From Rhodospirillales bacterium (GTDB taxonomy: Bacteria > Pseudomonadota > Alphaproteobacteria > Acetobacterales > Acetobacteraceae), in contig JAFKLG010000057.1 in the NCBI GenBank assembly GCA_017304945.1, positions 62,001-126,000 of the forward strand: DNA of 64,000 nt, written 5' to 3'. Position 1 is the stretch's first letter. Every line of letters begins with the position of its first letter. Below, in pieces: positions 26,300 to 35,498 of the stretch. A program made the translations under genes and the position numbers. The notes below the pieces were generated by a model. That model worked only from the letters and a program-made list of their open reading frames with translations. It was not told the origin of the DNA and made no database searches.

Positions 26300-26953
26300 A
26301 TGCCGCCGGAACTGGTGATCTTCGATTGCGACGGCGTGCTGATCGACTCGGAGCTGCTGTCCTGCGAGGCGGAGGCGGCTTGCCTCGAGGCGGCCGGGAT
26401 CGAGCTGTCGGTCGCGGAGATTCTCGACCTCTATGTGGGAATCAGCCTGCGCAGCATGATCGAGAAGCTGGAGCGGGACACCGGCCGCCGGCTGCCGGCC
26501 GATCTCGCGGACCAGATCCGCGCCGCCACCCATGCGGCCTTCGAGGGCCGGCTGCAGCCGGTCCCCGGCATCGTCGCGGCGCTGGACCGGCTGACGCTGC
26601 CGTCCTGTGTCGCCTCCGGCAGCGAGCCGGCGCGGCTCGCCCACACGCTGGGGCTGGTCGGGCTGTGGGACCGTTTCGCGCCGCGGGTGTTCAGTGCGAC
26701 CCAGGTGGCGCGGGGCAAGCCCGCCCCGGACCTGTTCCTCTTCGCTGCCGATCAGATGGGGGTTGCGCCGGAGGCATGCGTGGTGGTCGAGGACAGCGTC
26801 GCCGGCGTGCAGGCGGCGCGCGCCGCCGGCATGCGCGCCCTCGGCTTCACCGGCGCGAGCCATTGCGGGCCGCGCCATGCGGAGCGGCTATACGCGGCCG
26901 GGGCGGACACCGTGTTCGACACGATGTCCGCCCTGGATCGCCTGCTGACCTGA
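26300..26953 (+). CDS. HAD family phosphatase (beta-phosphoglucomutase-like)
   Basis: This 217-residue protein has the HAD signatures VIFDCDGVLIDSE (motif I), SCVASGSEPARLAHTLGLVG (motif II region), GKPAPDLFLFAADQMGV (motif III) and VVVEDSVAGVQAARAAGMRALGF (motif IV). The cap placement and DGVLIDSE fit the beta-phosphoglucomutase/phosphoglycolate-phosphatase subgroup; substrate unknown. Two starts are possible: ATG at 26300 behind CCAGGACG, or GTG at 26273, which would overlap the CinA-like stop and add 9 residues. Either way it is coupled to the gene upstream. Confidence 0.88.
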   Translation: MPPELVIFDCDGVLIDSELLSCEAEAACLEAAGIELSVAEILDLYVGISLRSMIEKLERDTGRRLPADLADQIRAATHAAFEGRLQPVPGIVAALDRLTLPSCVASGSEPARLAHTLGLVGLWDRFAPRVFSATQVARGKPAPDLFLFAADQMGVAPEACVVVEDSVAGVQAARAAGMRALGFTGASHCGPRHAERLYAAGADTVFDTMSALDRLLT

Positions 26954-27004
26954 GGCACGCCGGCGCGTGGCGACCCGCGCAGAGGGCGATCCCGCGCGCC
27001 TAGT

Positions 27005-28468
27005 CTAGCGGATGAAGCCTGCCAGCTCGTCCTTCGCCCAGGCGATGGCCTGGTCGATGCTCTGTCCCGCCACCAGCTTCGCCACCATCGTCGGCACCGT
27101 GCCGCGGTTCCACATCTGCACCGCGATGTCCGGCGGCCCCGAGGAGCCGGTGATGTAGTACTCGGCGTCGTGCCAGGGGCGGATGGGATAGTTGAAGACG
27201 GTGCCCTTCGGCGGCTCGACCTCGCTCCAGATCTTCATGTCGGACATCGAGAGGAAGGGCGGGATGTCGTAGCCGACCACCGCCTGCTCCAGCACTTCGA
27301 CCTGTTCGCGTTCGGACAGCCAGGTGATCAGCTCCTTGGCGGCGCTCTTGTTCTGGGCGAACTGCCAGATGCCCCAGAAATACGGCCGCAGCGGCACGAG
27401 CCGGCCCTTCGGCCCTTTCGGATTGGGGAAGGTCCAGCAGTCGGCGGCGATCTCGGGCGAGTCGCGCTTGGCGACCGCCCAGGCGGAGGGCGGGTTCCAG
27501 ATCATCGCCGCCTTGCCGGAGATCAGCGCGCGGTTGTTCGAGGCGTCGTCGAAGCTGACCGTGTCCGGCGGCAGGAACTTCACGAGCTTCTGGGCGTATT
27601 CCAGCGCCCTGCGCACGTTGTCCGAGTCGACGGTGACGTTGCCCTTGGCGTCGATCAGGTCGGCGCCGAACGCGCCGAAGATCGCTCCCCAGGTCTGGCA
27701 GGAATCGGTCGTCGTGCCGCTGCCCAGGGCGAACGGATACCCGCCCTTGGCGCAGGCCTCGGCGAGCTTGAGCTGGGTGTCATAGGTCCAGTCGGCCGCG
27801 GCGGCGGGGGTGGACTCGTGGTCGGGGTACCATTTCCGCACGTCCACGTTGCCGTATTTCTGGAACATGCTGATCCGCGCGCAGGCCGAAAGGGGGGACG
27901 AACCCCAGCCCACCGGAACCGCCATCCAGTGGCCGTCGACCTTGCCGAGATACTCCACCGCCTTGGAGATCTTGCCGTATTTCGCCGAGAGCTTGCCCAC
28001 GACGTCGTCCATCGGATCGAGCTTCTCGGCGAACTCGTGCACGGTCCACATGTCGAAGGCGTAGACGTCGTGGCCGGTACGGGCCTGCGCCTCGGCCGCC
28101 ATGGTGATGTTGATCTTGAAGCCGATGGCGGTGAGGAAATCGAGCTGGATGTCGACCTTGTTCTTGGCGGCCCAGGCGTCGACCAGCTTCTTCATCGCGG
28201 CATTGCCGGCCGGTACCCAATGGTCCCACAGCGCCAGGCTGAGCTTGCCCGCGGCGCCGGCCGAACGGATGTGCACCAGGGGCAGCGCGGCGGCGCCGGC
28301 CGCGGCGGCGAGGGCGCGGCGGCGGGTGAGCCCCGCCGTGCGAGCGGGTGGATCGGACGCAGCGTCCGGCGCGCCGCCAGGCGCGGCGGCCGGGGCAGGA
28401 GCGGCAGGACGAGTGGAACGCGCAGCGGGCGGCACGCCCGCGCGCGGGCGCGTGACGGTCTGCTTCAT
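27005..28468 (-). CDS. ABC-transporter extracellular solute-binding protein (family 1), Tat-type signal
   Basis: The 487-residue protein is a bacterial extracellular solute-binding protein family 1 member. LSLALWDHWVPAGNAAMKKLVDAWAAKN opens the mature domain, and AALISGKAAMIWNPPSAWAVAK-like segments follow the family pattern. A twin-arginine signal (LTRRRALAAAAGAAALPLVH) sits unusually far in, at residues 47-66, after an Ala/Pro-rich leader that may be spurious; a start further in (for example a GTG/TTG near residue 45) would be more normal. Sugars, polyols or glycerol-phosphate are typical ligands. No permease or ATPase gene is adjacent, so its partners must be elsewhere. It is divergent from the CapD-like gene. 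Confidence 0.85.
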   Translation of the reverse strand: MKQTVTRPRAGVPPAARSTRPAAPAPAAAPGGAPDAASDPPARTAGLTRRRALAAAAGAAALPLVHIRSAGAAGKLSLALWDHWVPAGNAAMKKLVDAWAAKNKVDIQLDFLTAIGFKINITMAAEAQARTGHDVYAFDMWTVHEFAEKLDPMDDVVGKLSAKYGKISKAVEYLGKVDGHWMAVPVGWGSSPLSACARISMFQKYGNVDVRKWYPDHESTPAAAADWTYDTQLKLAEACAKGGYPFALGSGTTTDSCQTWGAIFGAFGADLIDAKGNVTVDSDNVRRALEYAQKLVKFLPPDTVSFDDASNNRALISGKAAMIWNPPSAWAVAKRDSPEIAADCWTFPNPKGPKGRLVPLRPYFWGIWQFAQNKSAAKELITWLSEREQVEVLEQAVVGYDIPPFLSMSDMKIWSEVEPPKGTVFNYPIRPWHDAEYYITGSSGPPDIAVQMWNRGTVPTMVAKLVAGQSIDQAIAWAKDELAGFIR

Positions 28469-28694
28469 GAACGGATTCTCCCTGTCGGACGGCGCGTTGG
28501 CCGGCCGTTCTTGTGCTTGCGGACGTCAGGCCACGTCTGCGACGCGTCCCGTCCGGCTGGGCAGGGACCCCAGCCGCAGGCGTGCGAGCGGAGTATCTTC
28601 GTCCCCACGCCGATGCACAACCGTTACCTGCGGTCACAGAACATGATCGGGCGGAGGGTATGCCTGCACCCCGGCCTGGGTTATAGGGGCGCGC

Positions 28695-30656
28695 ATGCCT
28701 GCGACGCGCTCGCTGATCCGCATTGGCGTCAACGTCGCCCTGGACGGTCTGCTCGCCGCAGCCGCGGTTCCGGTGGCGCGCTGGATCGCCGACCCGGCAG
28801 CTCCGATCCTGCATCCGGCCTGGATGATCCCGACCGGCGCGCTGTGCCTGCTGCTCGCGGGCCTGCCGTTCCGGCTGTCCCAGCAATACTGGCGCTTCGC
28901 CGGAATCGGTGACCTGTTGACGGTGGCGGCGAGCAGCGCGATCGCCGCCGCGCTGTTCGCCCTGGTCGCCGTGCCGACCGGTGGCGCGTCGCCGAATCCC
29001 ACCTTCCCGCTGATCCACGCGCTGTCGCTGCTGGTGCTGCTGGGCGCACCGCGGGTCGCCTACCGCCAGATGCTGATCCGCGCCGGGCTGCGCCCGAATG
29101 ACGGCCAGGCCACCTCGGTGCTGCTGATCGGGGAGGGCGAGGATGCCGACCTGTTCCTGCGCGCCCTCGCCCAGAGCGGCCGGTCGGGCGGACGGCGGCC
29201 ATCCTTCCATGTCGAGGGGCTGCTCGCGCTGAGCCCCCGGCAGGTCGGACGCCGCATTCAGGGCCACACCATCCTGGGCGCGATCGGTGACCTGCCCGCC
29301 GTCCTCGCGCGGCTGCAGGAGGAGGAGCGACTCCCCGACACGCTGGTGATCGCGACGCCGGACCTGTCCGGCAACGCGCTTGCCTCGGTGGTGGAGCAGG
29401 CGGAGCGATTCGGGCTCAGCCTGCGCCGCGCGCCGCGCCCGACCGCGCTCGACCCCGCGCTGCCGGCTGGCCGCACCCGGCCGCTCGAGCTCAAGCCGGT
29501 GGCGATCGAGGATCTGCTGAACCGGCCGCAAGTGCCGCTGGACCGCGACGGGATGGCGCGGTTGATCCAGGGCCGGCGCGTGATCGTGACCGGCGCCGGC
29601 GGCACGATCGGCAGCGAGCTCGCCCGTCAGGTCGCCGCATTCGGCCCGGCCGCGCTGATGCTGGCGGACAACGGCGAATACGCGTTGTGGCAGATCGACC
29701 TCGAACTCGCCGAGAGCCATCCGGCCGTGTCGCGCCAGGCCATGCTGGTGGACATCCGCGACGAGGCGCGCGTGCGGGCGGTGTTCGACGTGTTCCGCCC
29801 CGAACTCGTGTTCCACGCCGCCGCGCTCAAGCACGTGCCGATGGTGGAAGCGAACCCGCTCGAGGGGCTGATGACCAACGTGGTCGGCACCCGCCACGTG
29901 GCCGATGCCGCACGCGCGGTGGGGGCGCTCGCGATGGTGCTGATCTCCACCGACAAGGCGGTGAACCCGACCTCGGTGATGGGCGCGTCGAAGCGGCTGG
30001 CCGAGATGTACTGCCAGGCGCTCGACCTGGCCGCCCGCGCCGGACGCCCCGCCGCTGGCTCTGCGCCCCCCTCCGTCATGCGCTGCGTCACCGTCCGCTT
30101 CGGCAACGTGCTCGGCAGCACCGGCTCCGTCGTGCCGCTGTTCCAGCGCCAGCTCGCCCGCGGCGGACCGCTGACCGTCACCCATCCGGACATGCGCCGC
30201 TATTTCATGACGGTGCGGGAGGCGGTGTCGCTGGTCCTGCAGGCGAGCGTGCTGGGCGTCGGCGACGTCACGCTGCCCTCCGGCCTGGACGGCGGCATCT
30301 TCGTGCTCGACATGGGCGAGCCGGTGAAGATCGTCGATCTGGCGCGCCAGATGATCCGTCTCGCCGGCCTGCATCCGGACAAGGACGTGGAGATCCGCTT
30401 CACCGGGCTGCGCCCCGGCGAGAAACTGTTCGAGGAGCTGTTCCACGGCAAGGAACCGCCCGTGCCGACCGGCTATGCCGGGCTGCTGATGGCGATGCCG
30501 CGAACCGCCGACCCGGCGATCGTCGGCCGCGCCATCGACGAGATCGCCAGCGCCTGCCGCAACGGCCAGCCGCGCCAGGCGCTCGCCCTGCTCTCCCGCC
30601 TGATTCCGGAGTTCGAGCACAACGCCGACGGCAGCGTCGGTGAGGCCCGTGCTTGA
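28695..30656 (+). CDS. Membrane-anchored nucleotide-sugar 4,6-dehydratase (CapD/WbpM/FlaA1-like)
   Basis: The 653-residue protein has three to four N-terminal membrane helices (about 15-130), a CoA/NAD-binding-like domain (about 135-275) and an extended SDR domain beginning VIVTGAGGTIGSELARQVAAFG (about 290-600). The catalytic region STDKAVNPTSVMGASKRLAE carries the S-M-K triad, in which methionine replaces the usual tyrosine, as in WbpM and FlaA1. Such enzymes make 4-keto-6-deoxy sugars from UDP-HexNAc for O-antigen, capsule or flagellin glycans. The next gene, a DegT aminotransferase, would aminate the 4-keto product. Length is normal. Confidence 0.92.
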   Translation: MPATRSLIRIGVNVALDGLLAAAAVPVARWIADPAAPILHPAWMIPTGALCLLLAGLPFRLSQQYWRFAGIGDLLTVAASSAIAAALFALVAVPTGGASPNPTFPLIHALSLLVLLGAPRVAYRQMLIRAGLRPNDGQATSVLLIGEGEDADLFLRALAQSGRSGGRRPSFHVEGLLALSPRQVGRRIQGHTILGAIGDLPAVLARLQEEERLPDTLVIATPDLSGNALASVVEQAERFGLSLRRAPRPTALDPALPAGRTRPLELKPVAIEDLLNRPQVPLDRDGMARLIQGRRVIVTGAGGTIGSELARQVAAFGPAALMLADNGEYALWQIDLELAESHPAVSRQAMLVDIRDEARVRAVFDVFRPELVFHAAALKHVPMVEANPLEGLMTNVVGTRHVADAARAVGALAMVLISTDKAVNPTSVMGASKRLAEMYCQALDLAARAGRPAAGSAPPSVMRCVTVRFGNVLGSTGSVVPLFQRQLARGGPLTVTHPDMRRYFMTVREAVSLVLQASVLGVGDVTLPSGLDGGIFVLDMGEPVKIVDLARQMIRLAGLHPDKDVEIRFTGLRPGEKLFEELFHGKEPPVPTGYAGLLMAMPRTADPAIVGRAIDEIASACRNGQPRQALALLSRLIPEFEHNADGSVGEARA

Positions 30657-30750
30657 GGCGAGCGACGGGGATGCGGCGGCCCGCGCCGCGGCCTCGCCCC
30701 CGGCCTTGCCGCCAGTCACACCCAGTTCGACCCCGCCCACGAGGGACATG

Positions 30751-31896
30751 ATGACCGATACCGCTCCCCAGCCGATCCCGTTCCTCGATCTGAAGGCGCA
30801 GCAGGCGCGCATCGCCGCCGATCTGCGCGGGCGGCTCGATCGGGTGCTGGGCCATTGCCAGTTCATCCTCGGCCCTGAGGTGACGGAACTCGAGCAGGAA
30901 CTCGCGCGGTTCTGCGGCGCCAGGCACTGCATCGGGGTCAGCTCCGGCACCGATGCGATCCAGATCGCGCTGATGGGGGCCGGGATCGGCGCCGGCGATG
31001 CGGTGTTCCTGCCCGCCTTCACCTATACGGCGACGGCCGAGGTGCCGCTGGTCCTGGGTGCGACGCCGGTCTTCGTCGACGTCGACCCGCGCACGTTCCA
31101 GATCGATCCGGCGCATCTCGAGGCGCGTATCGAGGCGGTCAAGGCCGCGGGCCGGCTGCGCCCGCGGGCACTGATCGGTGTCGACCTGTTCGGCCAGCCC
31201 GCCGATTGGCCGGCGCTGCGCGCCATCGCCGCGCGGCACGGCCTGTTCACGCTCGACGACCTGGCGCAGAGCTTCGGCGCCACGCTGCACGGCAAGCCGT
31301 TGGGCACCCAGGCGGAGGCGACCGCGACCTCCTTCTTCCCGTCCAAGCCGCTGGGCGCGTACGGCGACGGTGGCGCGATGTTCACCGACAGCGACGAGCT
31401 TGCCGCGCTCTATCGCAGCCTGCGCACCCATGGTGAGGGCACCACCCGCTACGAGGTGCTGCGCACCGGCATGAACGGCCGGCTGGATTCGCTGCAGGCG
31501 GCGGTGCTGCTGGCCAAGCTGACGGTATTTCCCGAGGAACTCGCGGCGCGCGAGCGCATCGCACAGGTCTATGACAGCCGGTTGGGCAATGCGGTGCAGA
31601 CCCCGGTGCGCGTGCCGGACAGTACCAGCGCATGGGCCATCTACGCGATCCTGCTGCGCGACGGCGCCGCGCGCGAGCACGTGCAATCGGTGCTGAAGAG
31701 CCGCGGCGTGCCGACGGCGATCTACTACCCGCGCCCGCTGCACAAGCAGCCCGCCTATGCCGGCAGCCATGATGGCGCCGGCCTGCCGGTGGCCGAAGAC
31801 CTCGCCACGCGGATTCTCGCATTGCCGATCCATCCCGACCTGACCGACGTCCAGGTCGGCCGGATCTGCGACGCGGTGCTGGAAGCGGTCGGGTAG
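30751..31896 (+). CDS. DegT/DnrJ/EryC1/StrS family sugar aminotransferase
   Basis: This 381-residue PLP enzyme opens with IPFLDLKAQQARIAADLRGRL and carries CIGVSSGTDAIQIALMGAGI, the family cofactor segment, LDDLAQSFGA, and the PLP-binding Lys199 in SFFPSKPLGAYGDGGAMF. It should transfer an amino group to C3 or C4 of a keto sugar; the upstream CapD-like dehydratase would supply the keto sugar, so the two probably make one nucleotide-amino-sugar. The C-terminus IYYPRPLHKQPAYAG is typical. Start choice: ATG at 30751 rather than 30748, because AGGG is better spaced to it. It follows the CapD-like gene by 94 bp. Confidence 0.92.
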   Translation: MTDTAPQPIPFLDLKAQQARIAADLRGRLDRVLGHCQFILGPEVTELEQELARFCGARHCIGVSSGTDAIQIALMGAGIGAGDAVFLPAFTYTATAEVPLVLGATPVFVDVDPRTFQIDPAHLEARIEAVKAAGRLRPRALIGVDLFGQPADWPALRAIAARHGLFTLDDLAQSFGATLHGKPLGTQAEATATSFFPSKPLGAYGDGGAMFTDSDELAALYRSLRTHGEGTTRYEVLRTGMNGRLDSLQAAVLLAKLTVFPEELAARERIAQVYDSRLGNAVQTPVRVPDSTSAWAIYAILLRDGAAREHVQSVLKSRGVPTAIYYPRPLHKQPAYAGSHDGAGLPVAEDLATRILALPIHPDLTDVQVGRICDAVLEAVG

Positions 31897-31917
31897 GCGC
31901 GGCGCGTCCGGTTCGGG

Positions 31918-34125
31918 CTAGCCCGGGACGCTCGCCCGCACCGTCGTCTCCCATTCCGCCAGGGCCGCCAGACTCTGGTCCATCAGCGCGGCCAGCCCTT
32001 CGATCTGTGCCACATCCGGCCGTGCACGTTCGGCTGATCGCTGCATGGTGCCGGCGGCATGTCCGAGCGCGACGAGTCCGAGGTTGCGCGCGGCGCCCGC
32101 GAGCGCATGGGCTTCACGCCGGAGCAGTGCCGGATCCTCCGCCGAGGCGCGGATATGCGCCAGTCGCGCCGGCCCATCCTCCCGGAACAGGGCGATCGCC
32201 TCCAGGGTGCCATCGGTCCCGATTTCCGCCGCGAGCCGCGCCAGGAAATCCACGTCCAGCGCCGGGCCGGTGGGCGCCGGCGCGGCCGATCCATCGGCGG
32301 CGGCCGGCGGCGGCGGAACCGCGCGAGCGATCGCCGCGGCGAGACGTTCGGCGGTGAACGGCTTGGTCACGAACCCCTGCATGCCCGCCGCGCGGCAGGC
32401 CTTCTCGTCCTCCGGCTGGGCGTTCGCCGTCAGGCCGATGATGGGAGTCGCGCTCCGTGGTCCCGCCATCGCGCGGATCTCGCGCGTCGCGGCCAGGCCG
32501 TCCATGACCGGCATCATCACGTCCATCAGCACGAGGTCGTAGGGGGCGGCCGCCACCGCGCGGACTGCCTCCGCCCCGTCGGCCACCGCCTCCACCGCGT
32601 GGCCGAGCCGGTCGAGGATGCGGACGGCGACGAGGCGGTTGGTGCTGTTGTCCTCGGCCACCAGCACGCGCAGGCGCCGCGCGATCTCCGGTTCCCAGGG
32701 CGCCGGGACGTGGGTCGGCGGGACGGCGAGGCGATAGGGCAGGCAGAATCGGAATGCGCTGCCCTGGTTCAGGAGGCTGTCCGCCTCCAGCGTGCCGCCC
32801 ATGTGCTCGACCAGGCGTCGGCAGATGGCGAGACCCAGGCCGGTGCCGCCGAAGCGGCGTGACATCGACCCATCCGCCTGGCTGAACGGCTGGAACAGGC
32901 GCGCCTGGGTCGCCGCAGTCATCCCGATGCCAGTGTCCCTCACGGTGACGGCGATTTCCGCGTGCGTGGCGTCGCGCCTGGTGACCGTCGCGCTCACCGT
33001 CACCTGCCCGCGTTCGGTGAACTTCACGGCGTTGCCGATCAGGTGCAGCAGCACCTGCCGCAGCCGGCCGGGGTCGCCCGACACCCAGCGCGGGAGGTCG
33101 TCGGCCAGGTCACAGGTCAGCGTCAGTCCCTTCGCGTCGGCCGGCGTCTTCAGCAGCGCAACCGCGGCCGCGATCTTCTGCGGCAGATCGAACACCGCGA
33201 TTTCGAGCTCCAGCCGACCGGCGTCGAGACGGCAGAAGTCGAGCAGGTCGGTGATCAGCTCCAGCAACTGGTCTCCCGAGGCGCGGATCAGTTCGAGGTA
33301 GTTGCGTTCCTCCGGCGCCGGCTGCATGTCCAGCATCAGGCCGGTCATGCCGAGGATGCCGTTCAGCGGCGTGCGCATCTCGTGGCTCATGATGGCGAGG
33401 AACTCGGCCCGCCGCTTTTCCGCCGTTGCCGCGGCCTGCTGCGCGTCCGCGAGGGCGTGCTCTGCCGTCCGCAGCGGGGTGAGGTCGGTGAGGGTTCCCA
33501 CCGTCAGCGCGTCGCCCTGCCTTTCCGCGTGCAGGGCGTAGATCGATCCCTCGACATGGAAGACGCAGGCCGAGGGCAGCGGCTGGTCCGGATCCAGCAG
33601 TGGGGCGACCGCGGGCGGCAGGCCACGGGTCGTGGCCTGCCACCGGCGCCATGCGGTCAGGCTGGGCTGACCGCGCAGCAGGCTGAGCGGCAGGTCCAGC
33701 ACCTGCTGTGCCCGCCGGTTCAGCAGGATGCGGTCCGCGGCGCGGTCGGCCAGGATGATGCCCTGGCTGGACGCGGCGAGCGTCGCCTCCAGCAACGCCC
33801 GCGTCCGTCGCAGCCGCCGGCGGGTGACGGCCAGCGCGCCCAGCAGCAGGCCCAGCACGACGGCACCCAGCGCCTCCAGCGTGGGCGCAACCAACCCCCA
33901 CTCCGCCAGTCCCGGAACATCCAGGTTCGGCGGAGTCATGCCCGGCACGACGAGGCCTGGCGCGGCGACACCCGGCGCAACCACGCTTGGCGCGGCGACC
34001 CCGGACGCAACCAGGCTTGGCGCGACCAGGTTCGGCGAAGTCAGGTTCGACGTGATCAGGTCTGGCGCGAGCTGGGCGATGCGCAGCAGGTGCACGCCTG
34101 CCAGGGCGAGGGTGGCGCCGATCAT
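31918..34125 (-). CDS. Hybrid sensor histidine kinase / response regulator with Hpt domain
   Basis: The 735-residue protein has membrane helices at about 2-18 and 82-100 flanking an extracytoplasmic loop, a PAS-like input (about 107-220), HisKA with phospho-acceptor His248 in MSHEMRTPLNG, HATPase_c (about 345-465, NAVKFT, DTGIGM, GGTGLGLAI), a REC domain with Asp535 and Lys588, and a C-terminal Hpt domain with His673 in EAHALAGAARNLG. All key residues are present. The loop is built of 5-residue repeats such as NLVAP, GVAAP and GLVVP (residues about 27-76). It starts 39 bp after the REC-EAL gene on the same strand, so the two probably form one signalling operon, with the kinase possibly setting c-di-GMP turnover. 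Confidence 0.9.
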   Translation of the reverse strand: MIGATLALAGVHLLRIAQLAPDLITSNLTSPNLVAPSLVASGVAAPSVVAPGVAAPGLVVPGMTPPNLDVPGLAEWGLVAPTLEALGAVVLGLLLGALAVTRRRLRRTRALLEATLAASSQGIILADRAADRILLNRRAQQVLDLPLSLLRGQPSLTAWRRWQATTRGLPPAVAPLLDPDQPLPSACVFHVEGSIYALHAERQGDALTVGTLTDLTPLRTAEHALADAQQAAATAEKRRAEFLAIMSHEMRTPLNGILGMTGLMLDMQPAPEERNYLELIRASGDQLLELITDLLDFCRLDAGRLELEIAVFDLPQKIAAAVALLKTPADAKGLTLTCDLADDLPRWVSGDPGRLRQVLLHLIGNAVKFTERGQVTVSATVTRRDATHAEIAVTVRDTGIGMTAATQARLFQPFSQADGSMSRRFGGTGLGLAICRRLVEHMGGTLEADSLLNQGSAFRFCLPYRLAVPPTHVPAPWEPEIARRLRVLVAEDNSTNRLVAVRILDRLGHAVEAVADGAEAVRAVAAAPYDLVLMDVMMPVMDGLAATREIRAMAGPRSATPIIGLTANAQPEDEKACRAAGMQGFVTKPFTAERLAAAIARAVPPPPAAADGSAAPAPTGPALDVDFLARLAAEIGTDGTLEAIALFREDGPARLAHIRASAEDPALLRREAHALAGAARNLGLVALGHAAGTMQRSAERARPDVAQIEGLAALMDQSLAALAEWETTVRASVPG
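33909..34073. repeat. 15-bp minisatellite encoding a 5-residue repeat in the kinase loop
   Basis: About ten or eleven imperfect 15-bp units run from 33909 to 34073 (for example 33954-33968 and 33984-33998 differ by three bases). Phase is exact throughout, with no indel. On the minus strand each encodes [N/G/S/D]-[L/V/M]-x-x-[P/A/S]. Unit-to-unit divergence of 20-40% suggests age, not fresh expansion. Confidence 0.88.
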
Positions 34126-34164
34126 GGCCGTCTCCGGGCGCGGCGTGCGTGGCTGCGCATCGGA

Positions 34165-35340
34165 TCAGGCGACCGCGACCAGTCGCGCTGCCATCCATTC
34201 GAGCAGCCCGTCTTCCGGCATCGGTCGGCCGAAATGCCAGCCCTGGCCGATGTCGCAGCCGGCGGTGCGCAGCCGCGCCGCCACCTCCTCGGTTTCGACC
34301 CCCTCCGCCACCACGGTCAACCCGAGCTCCCGCGCCATGGAGATGGTGGCGCGCACGATCTTCCAGGCTTCCGGGTCGGTATCGCAGTGGGAGACGAAGG
34401 AGCGGTCGATCTTGAGTTCCGAGAAGGGCAGCCGCAGCAGCGTCAGCAGGGACGAATGGCCGGTGCCGAAATCGTCGATCGACAGGCTCACGCCCTTGAT
34501 GCGCAGCCGGGTGAGCACTTCGGCGGCCACCAGGGGATTGGCGATCACCGAACTCTCGGTGATCTCGGCGACCAGGGCGCCGGGCCCGAGATGGGCTTCC
34601 TGCAGCAGATGATCGATGTATTCGGGCAGGTTCGCGTTGGTCAGCACGAGCGGGGAGATGTTCACCGCCACCGAACAGGTCGGGTGGCCGGGGCGCCAGC
34701 GGCGGCACGCGGCAAGGGCGTATTGCAGGATCTGCGCGGTGAGCGCTTCGATCAGCCCGTTCTGCTCCGCGATCGGGATGAACAGGTCGGGCGGGATGAC
34801 GGTGCTGTCCGCGCGTCGCCAGCGTGCCAGCGCCTCCACCCCGACGATGCGGCCGTCGGGCAGGGCCACCTTGGGCTGGAACTCCGCGCCGAGTTCGCCG
34901 CGGGCGAGCGCGCCGGCCAGGTCCTCCGCCGTGGGCGCCGAGGCAGCGGGACGCGGGCGACTCGGCAGGGACGGAGGCTCCGACCGGAGCAGAGCGCGCA
35001 GGGTGCCGGGCGCGACCGGCTTCTCGAGCGCGCCGGCGACCCGCAGCCCGAACGCGGCAGCCAGTCGCGTCGACGCGGCGCGCACCCGCGAGTCGAGCCG
35101 CGAGATGAAGATCACCAGCGGATCGCCGGCGGAATCACGCAGCGCCTGCAGCAGGCTGATCCCCTCTGCCTCGCCCAGCGAGAGGTCCAGCACGACGGCG
35201 TCGTAGCGCTGGCTGCCGAGGAGTGCCGCGGCTTCCTGCAGAGTGGCCGCCGCGTCGGTGGTGAAGCCCAGGGTTTCGACCGCGCGGGCGACGATCAGCC
35301 GCTGGATGCGCTCGTCATCCACGACCAGCAATCGGCGCAT
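34165..35340 (-). CDS. REC-EAL cyclic-di-GMP phosphodiesterase
   Basis: This 391-residue protein begins with a receiver domain (LLVVDDERIQRLIVARAVETLG, phospho-acceptor Asp52 in AVVLDLSLG, switch lysine in LEKPV) and ends with an EAL domain (about 140-385). The EAL residues needed for c-di-GMP hydrolysis are all visible: VEALARW, NISPLVL, EITESS, IDDFGTGHSS, KIDRSFV, AEGVETEE and the terminal QGWHFGRPM. It resembles RocR-like regulators. ATG at 35340 begins the REC domain directly; a longer frame exists to 35595 but carries Pro/Arg-rich sequence. Together with the hybrid kinase 39 bp downstream it forms a two-gene signal-transduction operon. Confidence 0.92.
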   Translation of the reverse strand: MRRLLVVDDERIQRLIVARAVETLGFTTDAAATLQEAAALLGSQRYDAVVLDLSLGEAEGISLLQALRDSAGDPLVIFISRLDSRVRAASTRLAAAFGLRVAGALEKPVAPGTLRALLRSEPPSLPSRPRPAASAPTAEDLAGALARGELGAEFQPKVALPDGRIVGVEALARWRRADSTVIPPDLFIPIAEQNGLIEALTAQILQYALAACRRWRPGHPTCSVAVNISPLVLTNANLPEYIDHLLQEAHLGPGALVAEITESSVIANPLVAAEVLTRLRIKGVSLSIDDFGTGHSSLLTLLRLPFSELKIDRSFVSHCDTDPEAWKIVRATISMARELGLTVVAEGVETEEVAARLRTAGCDIGQGWHFGRPMPEDGLLEWMAARLVAVA

Positions 35341-35498
35341 CTGGCCCGTTCCGTCTTCCACGCGAGGCTCCCGCCGGCTGAGGCCGGTCCCGCCGCATCC
35401 TTCGCCGCAAACGTGAAAAACGGATGAACGGGGACCGGCCCTGCCGCGCCGCGGATTTGGATTGACACGGTGCCGTATGGGTTCCTCATGTGGCGGCC

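Noticed and set aside
27780..31022. Open frame of 1080 codons on the minus strand, opposite the CapD-like gene
   Set aside because: Composition is Gln/Arg/His/Gly-rich without family features; the plus-strand CapD/WbpM and DegT signatures are unambiguous. Its last part is just the binding-protein gene read in another frame.
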